From Pseudoflavonifractor phocaeensis (GTDB lineage Bacteria; Bacillota; Clostridia; Oscillospirales; Oscillospiraceae), in NCBI RefSeq assembly GCF_016901955.1, contig NZ_JACJLC010000004.1, positions 24,922-88,921 on the forward strand: DNA of 64,000 bases, read 5' to 3'. The notes below the pieces were generated by a model. That model was not told the DNA's origin. It saw only the letters and a program-made list of their open reading frames with translations, and did not search any database. Below, in pieces: positions 42,546 through 51,802 of the stretch. A program made the translations under genes and the position numbers. How positions within the stretch are numbered: the stretch's first letter is position 1; the number at the start of each line of letters is the position of its first letter.

Positions 42546-43073
42546 TTACTGGATGCTGTAGCTCCCCCGCACCAGCAGAGTGACGGCAGCGGAGGCCTTC
42601 GCCCCCTGGCCATCGGCCACCGCCAAATACAGGTGGTTGGCGGTAAGGGCATTCCCCACCCCCAAGGAGGCCCCGGTGGTGGTGTCAATGAGACCGGACA
42701 CACAGCTGGCAGCGCCGGAGCGCAGCAGGATCTCGCAGCCCGCGGAGGCCTTCAGAGTCTGGCCCGCTTTCAGTGTCACAGTCTGAAACACTCCACCGGC
42801 GGTCTGTCCGGACCCATCCAGCTTGTCCTCCACCTGATCTACATAGCCGTCCACCACGCTCTGAAGCTGGCTTTTCAGCGCGCTCTCCCGGGCGTCCACC
42901 TTGTCGTCCACCTGCTCCAGAATGTCGGGCATAGCCTGCTGCTCCAGGTAGCTGATGGTGATCAGGGGGTCGGACTGGCTGCCCTGCTGCCCGGCGGCCA
43001 CCGCCACCACGATCAAGGCCGCCGTCACCAGTCCACCGGCCAGCAGCCGTGGGAACCAATGCTTTTCCTTCAT
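42546..43073 (-). CDS. Membrane-anchored protein of unknown function
   Basis: 175 residues from ATG 43073, which has AGGAGG five bases upstream; the longer frame to 43130 is not supported. One membrane helix near residues 8-28 (LLAGGLVTAALIVVAVAA), an acidic helical stretch (EQVDDKVDARESALKSQ, about 50-80), then a beta-rich C-terminal domain from about 90 (VFQTVTLKAGQTLKASAG, GASLGVGNALTANHLYLAV). The C-terminal part reads like a small exposed beta-sandwich. No family recognised. It follows mazF by 53 bases and is probably co-transcribed with alr-mazF. Confidence 0.65.
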   Translation of the reverse strand: MKEKHWFPRLLAGGLVTAALIVVAVAAGQQGSQSDPLITISYLEQQAMPDILEQVDDKVDARESALKSQLQSVVDGYVDQVEDKLDGSGQTAGGVFQTVTLKAGQTLKASAGCEILLRSGAASCVSGLIDTTTGASLGVGNALTANHLYLAVADGQGAKASAAVTLLVRGSYSIQ

Positions 43074-43126
43074 ATGTACCTCCTCTTTGATCGGAGCGCC
43101 GCCCTGAGGCGGCGCTCTCCCGTTGT

Positions 43127-43492
43127 TCAAACCAAGGTGCTGGTGTGCAGGCCGAAGCTCACCGCAATGGCGTTGTCCACCCGCTGCATCTGCGCCTCGT
43201 CCAGCCGCCCCATGTGCTCTCTCAGCCGCCGTTTGTCCAATGTCCGGATCTGTTCCAGCAGCACCACCGACTCCTTGGGCAGGCCGTAGGTGTTGGCCGA
43301 GAGCTCAATGTGGGTGGGCAGACGGGCCTTGCCGGTCTGGGACGTGATGGCCGCCGCGATCACCGTGGGACTGTGTCGGTTACCGGTATCGTTCTGTACG
43401 ATGAGCACCGGGCGCACGCCCCCCTGCTCGCTGCCCACCACGGGGCTGAGATCGGCATAAAAAATGTCTCCACGTTTTACGGTGTTATCCAC
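43127..43492 (-). CDS. mazF: MazF/PemK-type endoribonuclease toxin
   Basis: 121 residues starting at GTG 43492. Typical MazF/EndoA pattern: [41 protein letters not shown] and the C-terminal [14 protein letters not shown]. Cleaves single-stranded mRNA at short sequences. In Firmicutes it usually follows alr and a small antitoxin gene. Here alr ends 200 bases upstream, and I find no MazE/EndoAI-like frame in that gap, only a 24-aa ORF (MGRGVMAGPAAGDAG...). The antitoxin may be elsewhere, lost, or too divergent to see. Confidence 0.93.
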   Translation of the reverse strand: MDNTVKRGDIFYADLSPVVGSEQGGVRPVLIVQNDTGNRHSPTVIAAAITSQTGKARLPTHIELSANTYGLPKESVVLLEQIRTLDKRRLREHMGRLDEAQMQRVDNAIAVSFGLHTSTLV

Positions 43493-43691
43493 AAAAGCTC
43501 ACACTCCGCCGGAAAATAGTCACCAGCGTCACAGGGCCGCAGGCCTATGTAACGCGGTCACTATGATTTTCCCACGGGGCGGCGGGATTTATACCCGCCT
43601 GACAAAATTTCGCAGGGCGCCGGCGTCTCCCGCCGCCGGGCCGGCCATAACTCCCCGGCCCATCCTATGTCCTGCTTTCCGGTCCGGTGCC

Positions 43692-44813
43692 TCAGCCCAG
43701 ATAAGTCCTGTGGACCCGGGGGGATACGGCACACAGCAACTCATACTGGATGGTGCCCGCCAGGGACGCGATATCCTCGATGGGCAGATCTGCCCCGAAT
43801 ATCTCTACCTCATCCCCGGGCTTCACCTCCAGCCCAGTCACATCCGCCATACACATATCCATGCAGATCCGACCCACGATAGGGACCCTCCGGCCATGGA
43901 CGAGCACCTCCAGCCGGTCAGAGCACAGCCGGGGCAAGCCATCCGCATAGCCAATGGTGAGAGCAGCCAGCCTGGTGTCCCGGTCCAGCACATGGGTACA
44001 GCCGTAGCTTACCGGAGTGCCGGCAGGGACCTCCTTCACCGAGGCCACCCGGGTTTTGAGGGTCATGACGGGCCGCAGGCCGGGACCATCCAGCCCCTCG
44101 CAGGTGGGGTCTGGATAGTGGCCGTACAGGGCCACTCCCGGACGCACCATATCCAGATAGGTACAGGGGAAGTTGAGCACCGCCGCACTGGCGGCGCAGT
44201 GGCGAATGGGAAAGGTAATTCCCCGCGTCTCCAGGGCAGCCAGCAGGTCCAAAAATCGGGTGAACTGGGCCATGGTATAGTCCTCATCCCCGTCGGCATT
44301 GGCAAAGTGGGTGTAGATCCCCTCGGCCTCCAGTCCGGGCAAGGCACACACCGCCGCCATCCGCTCCGCCGTCTCCGCCGGGTCGGCGCACAGCCAGCCC
44401 AGCCGGGACATGCCGGTATCCGCCTTCAGGTGGATCCTCAGCTTCCTGCCCGCTGCCGTGGCCGCATCAGAGAGGGCCTTGGCCATCTCTCCGTCATAAA
44501 CGGTCTGGGTGATGCCGTACTCCAACAGCAGTCCAGCGTTTTCCACCGGGGTGTAGCCCAGAATCAGGATGGGCGCGGTAATTCCCGCCTGGCGTAGCTC
44601 GACCGCCTCATCCAGACAAGCCACCGCCAGGTACTCCGCCCCCAGCTTCTCCAGGGTGCGGGCCACCGGCACCGCTCCATGGCCGTAGGCGTCCGCCTTC
44701 ACCACGCCCAAAAACCGGCAGCCCTGGGGCAACATGGCCCGCAGCGCCCGGTAGTTATGTTCCAGATTGGACAGATCAATCTCCGCCCAGGTTCTTGTCC
44801 GTGTCTGTTTCAT
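43692..44813 (-). CDS. alr: Alanine racemase
   Basis: 373 residues, normal length. Interconverts L- and D-Ala for peptidoglycan. PLP-binding Lys in VVKADAYGHGAVPVA (about residues 37-51), barrel motif IHLKADTGMSRLGW, and the second catalytic Tyr region near PVSYGCTHVLDRDTRLA in the C-terminal domain, with GRICMDMCMADVT. AAAGAGG upstream of ATG. First gene of a minus-strand set with mazF and the membrane protein; divergent to the phasin-like small gene. Confidence 0.96.
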   Translation of the reverse strand: MKQTRTRTWAEIDLSNLEHNYRALRAMLPQGCRFLGVVKADAYGHGAVPVARTLEKLGAEYLAVACLDEAVELRQAGITAPILILGYTPVENAGLLLEYGITQTVYDGEMAKALSDAATAAGRKLRIHLKADTGMSRLGWLCADPAETAERMAAVCALPGLEAEGIYTHFANADGDEDYTMAQFTRFLDLLAALETRGITFPIRHCAASAAVLNFPCTYLDMVRPGVALYGHYPDPTCEGLDGPGLRPVMTLKTRVASVKEVPAGTPVSYGCTHVLDRDTRLAALTIGYADGLPRLCSDRLEVLVHGRRVPIVGRICMDMCMADVTGLEVKPGDEVEIFGADLPIEDIASLAGTIQYELLCAVSPRVHRTYLG

Positions 44814-44845
44814 GCCTTGACCTCTTTGCCGTTTATTCCGTTGTC

Positions 44846-44952
44846 ATTATACTACGGCGTTTCCCATCTCACAACCCCCATCTGGGCTCCGGTACATTTT
44901 CACAAATCGTTCATACAATTCCCATGACATTTCCGCCGGAACAGGGTATACT
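44846..44952. promoter_or_regulatory. Divergent promoters of alr and the 117-aa gene
   Basis: Minus: TTGTGA (44869-44874), 17 bases, TATAAT (44846-44851) for alr. Plus: ATGACA (44924-44929), 17 bases, TATACT (44947-44952) for the small gene. Confidence 0.65.
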
Positions 44953-45001
44953 ATAATTACGTAAAAAACATACCCTACTATGCCGTCAGGAGGTCTGTGT
45001 G

Positions 45002-45352
45002 ATGATTGAGAATATGGGCAAGGTGCTGACCAACGTGGGTCTGGCCAGTGTTGGTCTGGCCGCGCTGGCTGCCGAGCAGCTGGGCAAGGCGGGCAAGTGC
45101 CTGGTGGAAAAGGGGGCCGTGGCCCTGGAAGAGAGCAAAAAATACGGCGCTCAGGTCCAGCAGCAGTGTAAGGAGGCGGCCCAGCGCCGCCGGGAGGAGC
45201 AGTTCGACCTCCACGTATGCCAGATGAACGCCCAGCAGCGGGAGGCGCTCCGCCGTCGCCTGGCTGAACTGGACGACCTGGAACGAGAAGCAAGCGGAGA
45301 GGATGTGGACCCCTCCGACCTGGAGGATGAGGATGATACCGTGGCGTTTTGA
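45002..45352 (+). CDS. Small helical phasin-like protein, function unknown
   Basis: 116 residues from ATG 45002, with AGGAGG eight bases upstream; an in-frame GTG directly before it would add one residue. The first half is a hydrophobic/amphipathic helix (VLTNVGLASVGLAALAAEQLGKAG), the second a long charged coiled coil (KEAAQRRREEQFD, then EALRRRLAELDDLEREASG) ending in an acidic tail. Composition resembles phasins and other poly-Ala helical proteins. No catalytic motif. It has its own promoter and a perfect terminator. Confidence 0.7.
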   Translation: MIENMGKVLTNVGLASVGLAALAAEQLGKAGKCLVEKGAVALEESKKYGAQVQQQCKEAAQRRREEQFDLHVCQMNAQQREALRRRLAELDDLEREASGEDVDPSDLEDEDDTVAF

Positions 45353-45355
45353 CCC

Positions 45356-45399
45356 GGCATAAAAAGGGAGGGCGCAGTTACGCCCTCCCTTTTTATGCC
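45356..45399. terminator. Bidirectional terminator
   Basis: Perfect 19-bp stem (GGCATAAAAAGGGAGGGCG and complement) with a 6-base loop; T run on both strands. Serves the 117-aa gene and the convergent lipoprotein gene, overlapping the latter's stop region. Confidence 0.93.
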
Positions 45400-45995
45400 T
45401 TTTGAAAGCCGGTAAAGGTACAGGTGAGCACCGTGTACCCGTCCTCGGACAACTCCCCCCGGACCAGGGCGTGGGTCTCCGGGTGGAACCACAGAGTGCA
45501 TTCCACCCCCTCCCCCGGCTGGCCCTCCGGATCCCGGCATACCACCCGTAGGGCCTCCCCGCTCTCCAGCGTCTCCAGCCCACACTGGGCAATAAAGCCC
45601 TCCCCCGCCTGCTCCAGCATCAGGGGGACCGCCATCATGGGGCTGAAGCCGTCATCTGTCACAGGGCCGGTCTCCACCTGGGTCCCATCGTACTCCAGCA
45701 CAGAGGAATCCTCCCATAACCGGGCAGTGACCCCGGCAATCTCCTCCGGAGCGGTGACCGTGAGCACCGTCTCCCCCTCCCTGTGGTAGGCCACATCCAG
45801 GCTGTAGGAAAAGACCCGGCTGCCATAGTCGGCCACCACCTCCACCTGGGTGGAACACTCTGACATGACCAGATACTCACCTCTGATGTCCAGAGCCAGC
45901 TGCTCGGCCTGGGCTCCCTTCTCCGCCGGGCCGCAGGCCGTCAGCCCCAGGCAGAGCGTTATCGTCAGTGTCCACAGCATCCCCTTGCGGCCCAC
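45393..45995 (-). CDS. Predicted lipoprotein, LolA-like fold possible
   Basis: 200 residues. Signal peptide with lipobox LTAC (Cys 21), so anchored outside the membrane. The mature part alternates beta strands (YSLDVAYHREGETVLTVTAP, ARLWEDSSVLEYDG, ALRVVCRDPEG, CTLWFHPETHALVRGELS). It has the repeating pattern of the LolA/LppX-type barrel seen in small Firmicutes lipoproteins; this fold is inference. It begins 11 bases after nnrDE and is probably co-transcribed with it. Role unknown. Confidence 0.75.
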   Translation of the reverse strand: MGRKGMLWTLTITLCLGLTACGPAEKGAQAEQLALDIRGEYLVMSECSTQVEVVADYGSRVFSYSLDVAYHREGETVLTVTAPEEIAGVTARLWEDSSVLEYDGTQVETGPVTDDGFSPMMAVPLMLEQAGEGFIAQCGLETLESGEALRVVCRDPEGQPGEGVECTLWFHPETHALVRGELSEDGYTVLTCTFTGFQKA

Positions 45996-46006
45996 TGTCT
46001 CCTCCT

Positions 46007-47536
46007 TTATTTCACATGCGCCTCCAGCACCGCAGGCAGGGTGGCCACCAGATCAGTGGGGGTCATTCCATACTCCCCGACCTCAGCTGCGCACCGATCT
46101 CCCGCCGCGCCATGAAGCCACACGGCGTAGGGCACTGCCTGCCGGGCGGGCAGGCCCTGGCCCAGCAGTGCCAGAATGATCCCCGCCAGCACGTCTCCGC
46201 TGCCACCCTTGGCCATGCCCGGGTTGCCGGTGGTGTTGATGTAGGCCCTGCCGTCAGGGAAGGCGGTAATGGTGCGGTGGCCCTTCAGCACCAGGCAGCA
46301 GCCGTGTTCCCTGGCAAACCGCCGTGCCTCCCCCAGCCGGTCCCCACCGGACAGGTCGCCTCCCAGCCGGGCAAACTCCCCGTCGTGGGGGGTGAGCACT
46401 GTGTGGAGCCCCTGCCGCCCGTCCAGTACATCCATATGCCCCTCCAGGGCGTTTATGCCGTCGGCGTCCAAAATCACGGGAATGTGGATCTCCCCCAGCA
46501 GGTGGCGCACCACCGAAGCCACCCCGTTGCCCCGGCCCAGGCCGGGGCCTATCAGGCAGACCTCATAGCCGGACAGCTTGTGGCGGATGAGCTCCCCCGC
46601 CTCCAGGGAGAGCTGGCCCTCCTTCCCCGCCGGCAGGGGGAAGGGCATGGCCTCGTCCAGCTTGGCGGCGGCCACCGGCCACACCGGGGCGGGCACCCCC
46701 ACCCACACCAGGCCGGCCCCCGAGCGCACCGCCGCCCGGGCGGACAGAGTGGGAGCACCGGTGTACCCCACGCTGCCCCCCACAATGGCGCACTTGCCAA
46801 AATCCCCCTTATGAGCGTCCCGGGGCCGCCGGGGCAGGAGCACATCCGTCTCCTCCACTGTCTGCACCGGATAATCCTCCTTGTCCACCAAATCGGCAGG
46901 AATACCGATATCGGCCACGGTCAGCCTCCCGGTACACAGGCCTCCCCTGCCTACATAGTGGCCCGCCTTGGGCAGAGTAAAGGTGACTGTCCGCGCAGCC
47001 TCCACCGCCGCCCCCAGCACCCGTCCGGTGTCCGCCTCCACCCCGCTGGGGATGTCGGCGGCCACCACCGGGATGTCACAGGTGTTCATCATCTGTACCG
47101 CGATGAGGGAATCCCCCCGCATGGGGCTGTTGAGGCCGATGCCGAAGAGGGCGTCCACCATGGCGCAGCATCCCAGGCACCAGGCGGCAAAGGCCGGGTC
47201 ATCAGGCTGAAAGGGCTCCAGCCTGCCTCCCGCCGCCGCCAACCGTGCCTCCATCTCCCGGGTATCCGGGGTCATCTTCTCATGGGCCCCAACCAGAACG
47301 CACCGGACCTCAAAGCCGGCCTCCAGCAGCAGCCGGGCACAGGCCACCCCGTCACCTCCGTTGTTCCCCGGGCCGCAGAAGCACACCACCCGCCCGGGCG
47401 CGTCCCCTGCCAGCTCTATCACTTGATCGGCGATGGCTGCCGCCGCTCGCTCCATCAGGTCGGTGGAGGGGATCCTCCGCTCCACGATGGCGACCCGATC
47501 CATCTCCCGCATCTGCTCCGCTGTGGCGATCCGCAT
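46007..47536 (-). CDS. nnrDE: Bifunctional NAD(P)H-hydrate epimerase / ADP-dependent dehydratase
   Basis: 509 residues from ATG 47536; a GTG three codons upstream lacks proper spacing to AAAAGGAG. Repairs hydrated NAD(P)H. N-terminal YjeF_N epimerase (EQMREMDR, CGPGNNGGDGVACARLL) and C-terminal ribokinase-like dehydratase (GKCAIVGGSVGYTGAPTL, LTPHDGEFARL, GNPGMAKGGSGDVLAGI, LHGAAGD). The fused form is standard in bacteria. The lipoprotein gene follows at 11 bases. The pheS T-box promoter lies divergent upstream. Confidence 0.95.
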   Translation of the reverse strand: MRIATAEQMREMDRVAIVERRIPSTDLMERAAAAIADQVIELAGDAPGRVVCFCGPGNNGGDGVACARLLLEAGFEVRCVLVGAHEKMTPDTREMEARLAAAGGRLEPFQPDDPAFAAWCLGCCAMVDALFGIGLNSPMRGDSLIAVQMMNTCDIPVVAADIPSGVEADTGRVLGAAVEAARTVTFTLPKAGHYVGRGGLCTGRLTVADIGIPADLVDKEDYPVQTVEETDVLLPRRPRDAHKGDFGKCAIVGGSVGYTGAPTLSARAAVRSGAGLVWVGVPAPVWPVAAAKLDEAMPFPLPAGKEGQLSLEAGELIRHKLSGYEVCLIGPGLGRGNGVASVVRHLLGEIHIPVILDADGINALEGHMDVLDGRQGLHTVLTPHDGEFARLGGDLSGGDRLGEARRFAREHGCCLVLKGHRTITAFPDGRAYINTTGNPGMAKGGSGDVLAGIILALLGQGLPARQAVPYAVWLHGAAGDRCAAEVGEYGMTPTDLVATLPAVLEAHVK

Positions 47537-47608
47537 CCTGTCCACGCTCCTTTTCCTCCATGGTAGTTCTCATTATACGCATCGGCCCTTTGCCCGTCAA
47601 TTTTTATC

Positions 47609-47637
47609 TTGCACTTTGGCAAAATGTGTGGTATATA
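47609..47637 (+). promoter_or_regulatory. Promoter of pheST T-box transcript
   Basis: -35 TTGCAC (47609-47614), 17-base spacer, -10 TATATA (47632-47637). Confidence 0.75.
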
Positions 47638-47644
47638 TAAATTT

Positions 47645-47876
47645 ACATGCGAAGAAGGGAAAAAGAGCGGTTCCCGGCCCAGCAGAGAGCATCCGTCACC
47701 GGCTGAAAGCGGATGTGGGGAAGGCCCGTTCGGTTCGTCCTGGAGCGGCCCTGGAGACAGGGACGGAGTACCTCCACGTTATCGGAGGTAAAGTGCCCGC
47801 CATGTGCGGGAAGTGCGGGTGGTACCGCGGAAGGCTTGCCTTTCGTCCCAGATGTTGGGATGGAAGGCTTTTTTCT
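47645..47876 (+). promoter_or_regulatory. T-box riboswitch of pheST with terminator
   Basis: Structured leader ending in the T-box GGGTGGTACCGCGG (47817-47830). The terminator arm pair GCCTTTCGTCCCA / TGGGATGGAAGGC plus TTTTTTC is at 47838-47876. Uncharged tRNA-Phe is the expected signal because pheS follows; the specifier is not assigned with certainty. Confidence 0.92.
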
Positions 47877-47905
47877 TTGTGATTACTGCAAAAGGAGCTG
47901 CAAAT

Positions 47906-48931
47906 ATGAAGGAAACATTGGAAACGATCCGCCGGGAAGCTCTGGCGGCCATGGAGAGCGCCAAAAACGCCCAGGAACTGGACAGCATACGGGTAAAGTA
48001 TCTGGGCAAAAAAGGCGAACTTACCGCGGTGCTCAAGCAGATGGGCAAGCTCTCCGCTGAGGAGCGGCCCGCCATGGGCCAGCTGGCCAACGAAGTGCGC
48101 ACCGCCCTGGAGAGGGCTCTGGAGGCCCGGGGCAAGGAGCTGGAGGCCGCCGCCCTGGAGGAACAGCTGAAAGCGGAAGCTCTGGATATCACCGTCCCAG
48201 GCAAGGCCGTCAAGCTGGGCCACCGTCACCCCATGTATATCGCCCTGGATGAGATCAAGGAGATCTTCATTGGCATGGGCTTTACTGTGCTGGACGGCCC
48301 TGAGGTAGAGCTGGCCGAGCTCAACTTCGACCGGCTCAACGCCGAGGAGGGGCACCCCTCCCGGGACTGGAGCGATACCTTCTACTTTGACCAGGACAGC
48401 CGGGTGATGCTCCGCTCTCAGACCTCGCCCATGCAAGTTCGGGCCATGGACACCATGGAGCTGCCCATCCGCATCATCGCTCCCGGCCGGGTGTACCGTA
48501 AGGACGAGGTGGACGCCACCCACTCCCCCATGTTCCACCAGGTAGAGGGCATGGTCATCGACAAGGGGGTTACTATGGCTGACCTGAAGGGCACCCTGAA
48601 CACCGTAGTGGAAATGCTCTACGGTAAAGGTACCAAGACCCGGTTCCGTCCCCACCACTTTCCCTTCACTGAGCCCTCCTGCGAAATGGACGTCCAGTGC
48701 CACAAATGCGGCGGAGTGGGCTGCCCCACCTGTAAGGGCGAGGGTTGGATCGAACTGCTGGGCGCCGGGATGATCCATCCCCGGGTGCTGGAGATGAGCG
48801 GCATCGACCCCAACGTATATTCCGGCTGGGCCTTCGGCATCGGCCTGGAGCGTACCGCCATGCGCCGGTTCAAGATCGCCGACCTGCGGCTCATCTTTGA
48901 AAACGACGTGCGGTTCCTGGAGCAGTTTTAA
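47906..48931 (+). CDS. pheS: Phenylalanyl-tRNA synthetase alpha subunit
   Basis: 341 residues from ATG 47906 with AAAGGAG; the open frame upstream runs through the T-box and is not used. N-terminal coiled coil (about 1-90) binds tRNA-Phe. Class II catalytic core: HRHPMYIALDEIKEIF, motif 2 PGRVYRKDEVDATHSPMFHQ, FRPHHFPFTEPS and motif 3 GWAFGIGLERTAMRRF. A CHKCGGVGCPTCKG zinc-knuckle-like insert lies before motif 3, as in several Firmicutes PheS. Works as (alpha-beta)2 with pheT 80 bases downstream. Confidence 0.97.
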   Translation: MKETLETIRREALAAMESAKNAQELDSIRVKYLGKKGELTAVLKQMGKLSAEERPAMGQLANEVRTALERALEARGKELEAAALEEQLKAEALDITVPGKAVKLGHRHPMYIALDEIKEIFIGMGFTVLDGPEVELAELNFDRLNAEEGHPSRDWSDTFYFDQDSRVMLRSQTSPMQVRAMDTMELPIRIIAPGRVYRKDEVDATHSPMFHQVEGMVIDKGVTMADLKGTLNTVVEMLYGKGTKTRFRPHHFPFTEPSCEMDVQCHKCGGVGCPTCKGEGWIELLGAGMIHPRVLEMSGIDPNVYSGWAFGIGLERTAMRRFKIADLRLIFENDVRFLEQF

Positions 48932-49011
48932 GCTTGCGCCTTAAAACCGCAGGTAAGGGCGGGGATCAGCCGCCCACATCATGAAAAGCCTGATACAAGG
49001 GAGTTTTAACT

Positions 49012-51702
49012 ATGAATTTATCTCGCAAATGGCTCAGCGAGTTCGTCAGTGTGGACGCCAACGACAAGGAATTTGCCGAGGCTATGACCCTCTCCGGGTC
49101 CAAGGTGGAGGTCACCAGCGACCTGGGCGCGGAGATTTCCAATGTAGTGGTGGGTCGGCTGCTGTCCATGGAACGCCATCCCGACTCCGACCACATGTGG
49201 GTCTGTCAGGTGGACGTGGCCAAGGAGGAGCCCATCCAGATCGTCACCGGCGCCTGGAACATCCACCCCGGCGACCTGATGCCGGTGGCCCTCCACAAGT
49301 CCACCCTCCCCGGCGGGGTGAAGATCCAGAAGGGCAAGCTCCGGGGCGTGGTTTCCAACGGCATGTTCTGCGGCCTTTCCGAGCTGGGACTGGACACCCG
49401 GGACTTTCCCTACGCTGTCATTACCCCTGCCGCCATCCTCGGGGACTACAGGCCTCTGGATAAGGACAAGCCCTCCATCCCCGCGGACATCCAGCCCGGA
49501 CATAAGATCTATGGCCCGGTGGTGGCCGCCAAGGTGAGCTCTGTCGTTACCACCGGCTACTCTGCCTACGACGTGACTCTGGACGCTGGTAACGGCGCCG
49601 TCTCAGCCTCCACCACTTGTCCCAACCTCCACGAGGGGGATCTGGTCGCCTACAACACCAAGTCAAACAGCATCTGCACCCTGGCAGATCTTCACGCCCA
49701 ACAGGCTGAGTTCCCCCACTGCATCGAGGACGGTATTTTTGTGCTGGACGAGGACTGCAAGCCCGGTGACGACATCAAGCCGGTGATCGGCCTGGATGAC
49801 CACGTGGTGGAATTTGAGATCACCCCCAATCGCCCCGACTGTCTCTCCGTTATCGGCCTTGCCCGGGAGGCCGCCGCTACTTTCAACGCCCCTCTGAACC
49901 TCCACCAGCCGGTGGTGAAGGGCGGCGCGGACGGCAGCCTGGTGGAGCTGCTGGACGTGGAGACCCCCGCCAGTGACCTGTGCCCCCGGTACACCGCCCG
50001 GATGGTGCGCAACGTGAAGATTGCCCCCTCCCCCAAGTGGATGCGGGAGCGGCTACGCGCCATGGGTGTGCGTCCCATCAACAACATCGTGGACATCACC
50101 AACTACGTTATGCTGGAGTACGGCCAGCCCATGCACGCCTTCGACTACCGATATGTAAAGGGCGGCAAGATCATTGTCCGCCGTGCCGAGGAGGGTGAAA
50201 AGCTCACCACCCTGGACGGCAAGGAGCACACCCTCAACGCCAATCACCTGGTCATCGCCGACGAGCACCGGGCTGTGGGTCTGGCTGGCATCATGGGCGG
50301 CGAGAACAGCGAGATCGTGGCCGATACCACCGACGTGGTCTTCGAGTCCGCCTGCTTCGACGGCACCTGCATCCGCAAGGGCGCTCTGGCTCTGGGCATG
50401 CGCACCGAGGCTTCCGCCAAGTTCGAGAAGGGTCTGGACCCCATGAACACCCTGCCCGCCGTGGAGCGCGCCTGCGAGCTGGTGGAGCTGCTGGGGGCCG
50501 GCGAAGTGCTGGACGGCACCATTGATATTCTCAATTATGTGCCTCAGCCCCGGGTCCTCTCTCTGGAGCCCGACAAGATCAACGCCCTGCTGGGCACTGA
50601 CATCACTACAGACGAGATGGTATCCATCCTGAAGAAGCTGGATTTCCAGGTGGAGGGCGATCAGGTCACCGTCCCCTCCTGGCGGGGAGATGTGGCCCGG
50701 ATGGCCGATCTGGCGGAAGAGGTGGCCCGGTTCCACGGCTACAACAACATTCCCACCACTCTCATGCGGGGCCAGACCACCCTGGGCGGCTACTCCCAGG
50801 AGGAGAATTTGGAACGCCAGCTGGGGGCCATGTGCCGCTCCATGGGGTATGACGAGATCATCACCTACTCCTTCATCTCTCCCACCTGCTACGACAAGAT
50901 CCGCTGGGACGCTGACGCTCCTCGCCGGGAATCCTTCAAGATCCTCAACCCCCTGGGCGAGGACACCTCCATCATGCGCACCACCGTCCTCCCCTCCATG
51001 CTGGAGATCCTTACCCGGAACTACAACTACCGCAACCAGAACGTGCGCCTCTACGAGGTCGGCCGGATCTACCTGCCCGGCGGAGAGGACGGTCTGGCGG
51101 TGGAAAACAAGGTTCTCTCCATGGGCGCCTACGGCAGCGACATGGACTTCTACGCCCTAAAGGGCTGCGTGGAGGCCATTCTAAAGGACCTCCGGGCGGA
51201 GGATGTCCGCTTTGAGGTTCCCTGCGTGACCAACCCCTCCTATCACCCCGGCCGTGTGGCCGACGTTTATGCCGGCGACCGCCGCATCGGTGTGATGGGT
51301 CAGATCCATCCCCTGGTGGCTCAGAACTACGGCGTGGACGCCCAGTTCTACTGCGCCGAGCTGGACCTGGGCCAGCTGATGTGCGCCAAGGGTGCCGATC
51401 CCGAGTACGTCCCCCTGCCCAAGTTCCCCGCCGTCACCCGGGATATCGCCGTGGTGTGCGACGAGGCCGTTACTGTGGGTGCGCTGGAGGCCTCCATCCG
51501 CAAGGGAGCCAAGGGTCTGCTGAAGGAGTGCACCCTTTTTGACATTTACCGTGGTAAGGGCGTGGACGAGGGCAAAAAGTCCGTGGCCTTCAATCTGGTG
51601 CTCCGGGCCGATGACCGCTCCCTCACCAGCGAGGAAGCGGATGCCGACGTGAAGAGCATCCTGGAAAATCTGGAGAACGAGCTGGGGGCCGTTCTTCGGT
51701 AA
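49012..51702 (+). CDS. pheT: Phenylalanyl-tRNA synthetase beta subunit with enlarged N-terminal region
   Basis: 896 residues; usual length is about 790-810. EMAP/tRNA-binding domain at the N-terminus (SMERHPDSDHMWVCQVDV), B3/B4 editing domain (EITPNRPDCLSVIGLAREAA; ESACFDGTCIRKGALALG), B5 (WRGDVARMADLAEEVARFHG) and C-terminal FDX-ACB domain (KFPAVTRDIAVVCDEAV). The extra length is mainly one block between the tRNA-binding domain and the editing domain, about residues 130-236 (PGHKIYGPVVAAKVSSVVTT to HCIEDGIFV), not part of the canonical layout. The ribosome binding site is AAGGGAG. Co-transcribed with pheS under the T-box. Confidence 0.96.
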   Translation: MNLSRKWLSEFVSVDANDKEFAEAMTLSGSKVEVTSDLGAEISNVVVGRLLSMERHPDSDHMWVCQVDVAKEEPIQIVTGAWNIHPGDLMPVALHKSTLPGGVKIQKGKLRGVVSNGMFCGLSELGLDTRDFPYAVITPAAILGDYRPLDKDKPSIPADIQPGHKIYGPVVAAKVSSVVTTGYSAYDVTLDAGNGAVSASTTCPNLHEGDLVAYNTKSNSICTLADLHAQQAEFPHCIEDGIFVLDEDCKPGDDIKPVIGLDDHVVEFEITPNRPDCLSVIGLAREAAATFNAPLNLHQPVVKGGADGSLVELLDVETPASDLCPRYTARMVRNVKIAPSPKWMRERLRAMGVRPINNIVDITNYVMLEYGQPMHAFDYRYVKGGKIIVRRAEEGEKLTTLDGKEHTLNANHLVIADEHRAVGLAGIMGGENSEIVADTTDVVFESACFDGTCIRKGALALGMRTEASAKFEKGLDPMNTLPAVERACELVELLGAGEVLDGTIDILNYVPQPRVLSLEPDKINALLGTDITTDEMVSILKKLDFQVEGDQVTVPSWRGDVARMADLAEEVARFHGYNNIPTTLMRGQTTLGGYSQEENLERQLGAMCRSMGYDEIITYSFISPTCYDKIRWDADAPRRESFKILNPLGEDTSIMRTTVLPSMLEILTRNYNYRNQNVRLYEVGRIYLPGGEDGLAVENKVLSMGAYGSDMDFYALKGCVEAILKDLRAEDVRFEVPCVTNPSYHPGRVADVYAGDRRIGVMGQIHPLVAQNYGVDAQFYCAELDLGQLMCAKGADPEYVPLPKFPAVTRDIAVVCDEAVTVGALEASIRKGAKGLLKECTLFDIYRGKGVDEGKKSVAFNLVLRADDRSLTSEEADADVKSILENLENELGAVLR

Positions 51703-51802
51703 AGCTTCCTCCCGAATGACATAAAAATGGACTGCTGCCTGGTGAACCGCCCCAGATTGTGCGGACAGTATAAAAAGGCCCCCAGGTGGGAAATATTGAG
51801 TT

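Noticed and set aside
45968..47566. 532-aa plus-strand frame
   Set aside because: Antisense of nnrDE.
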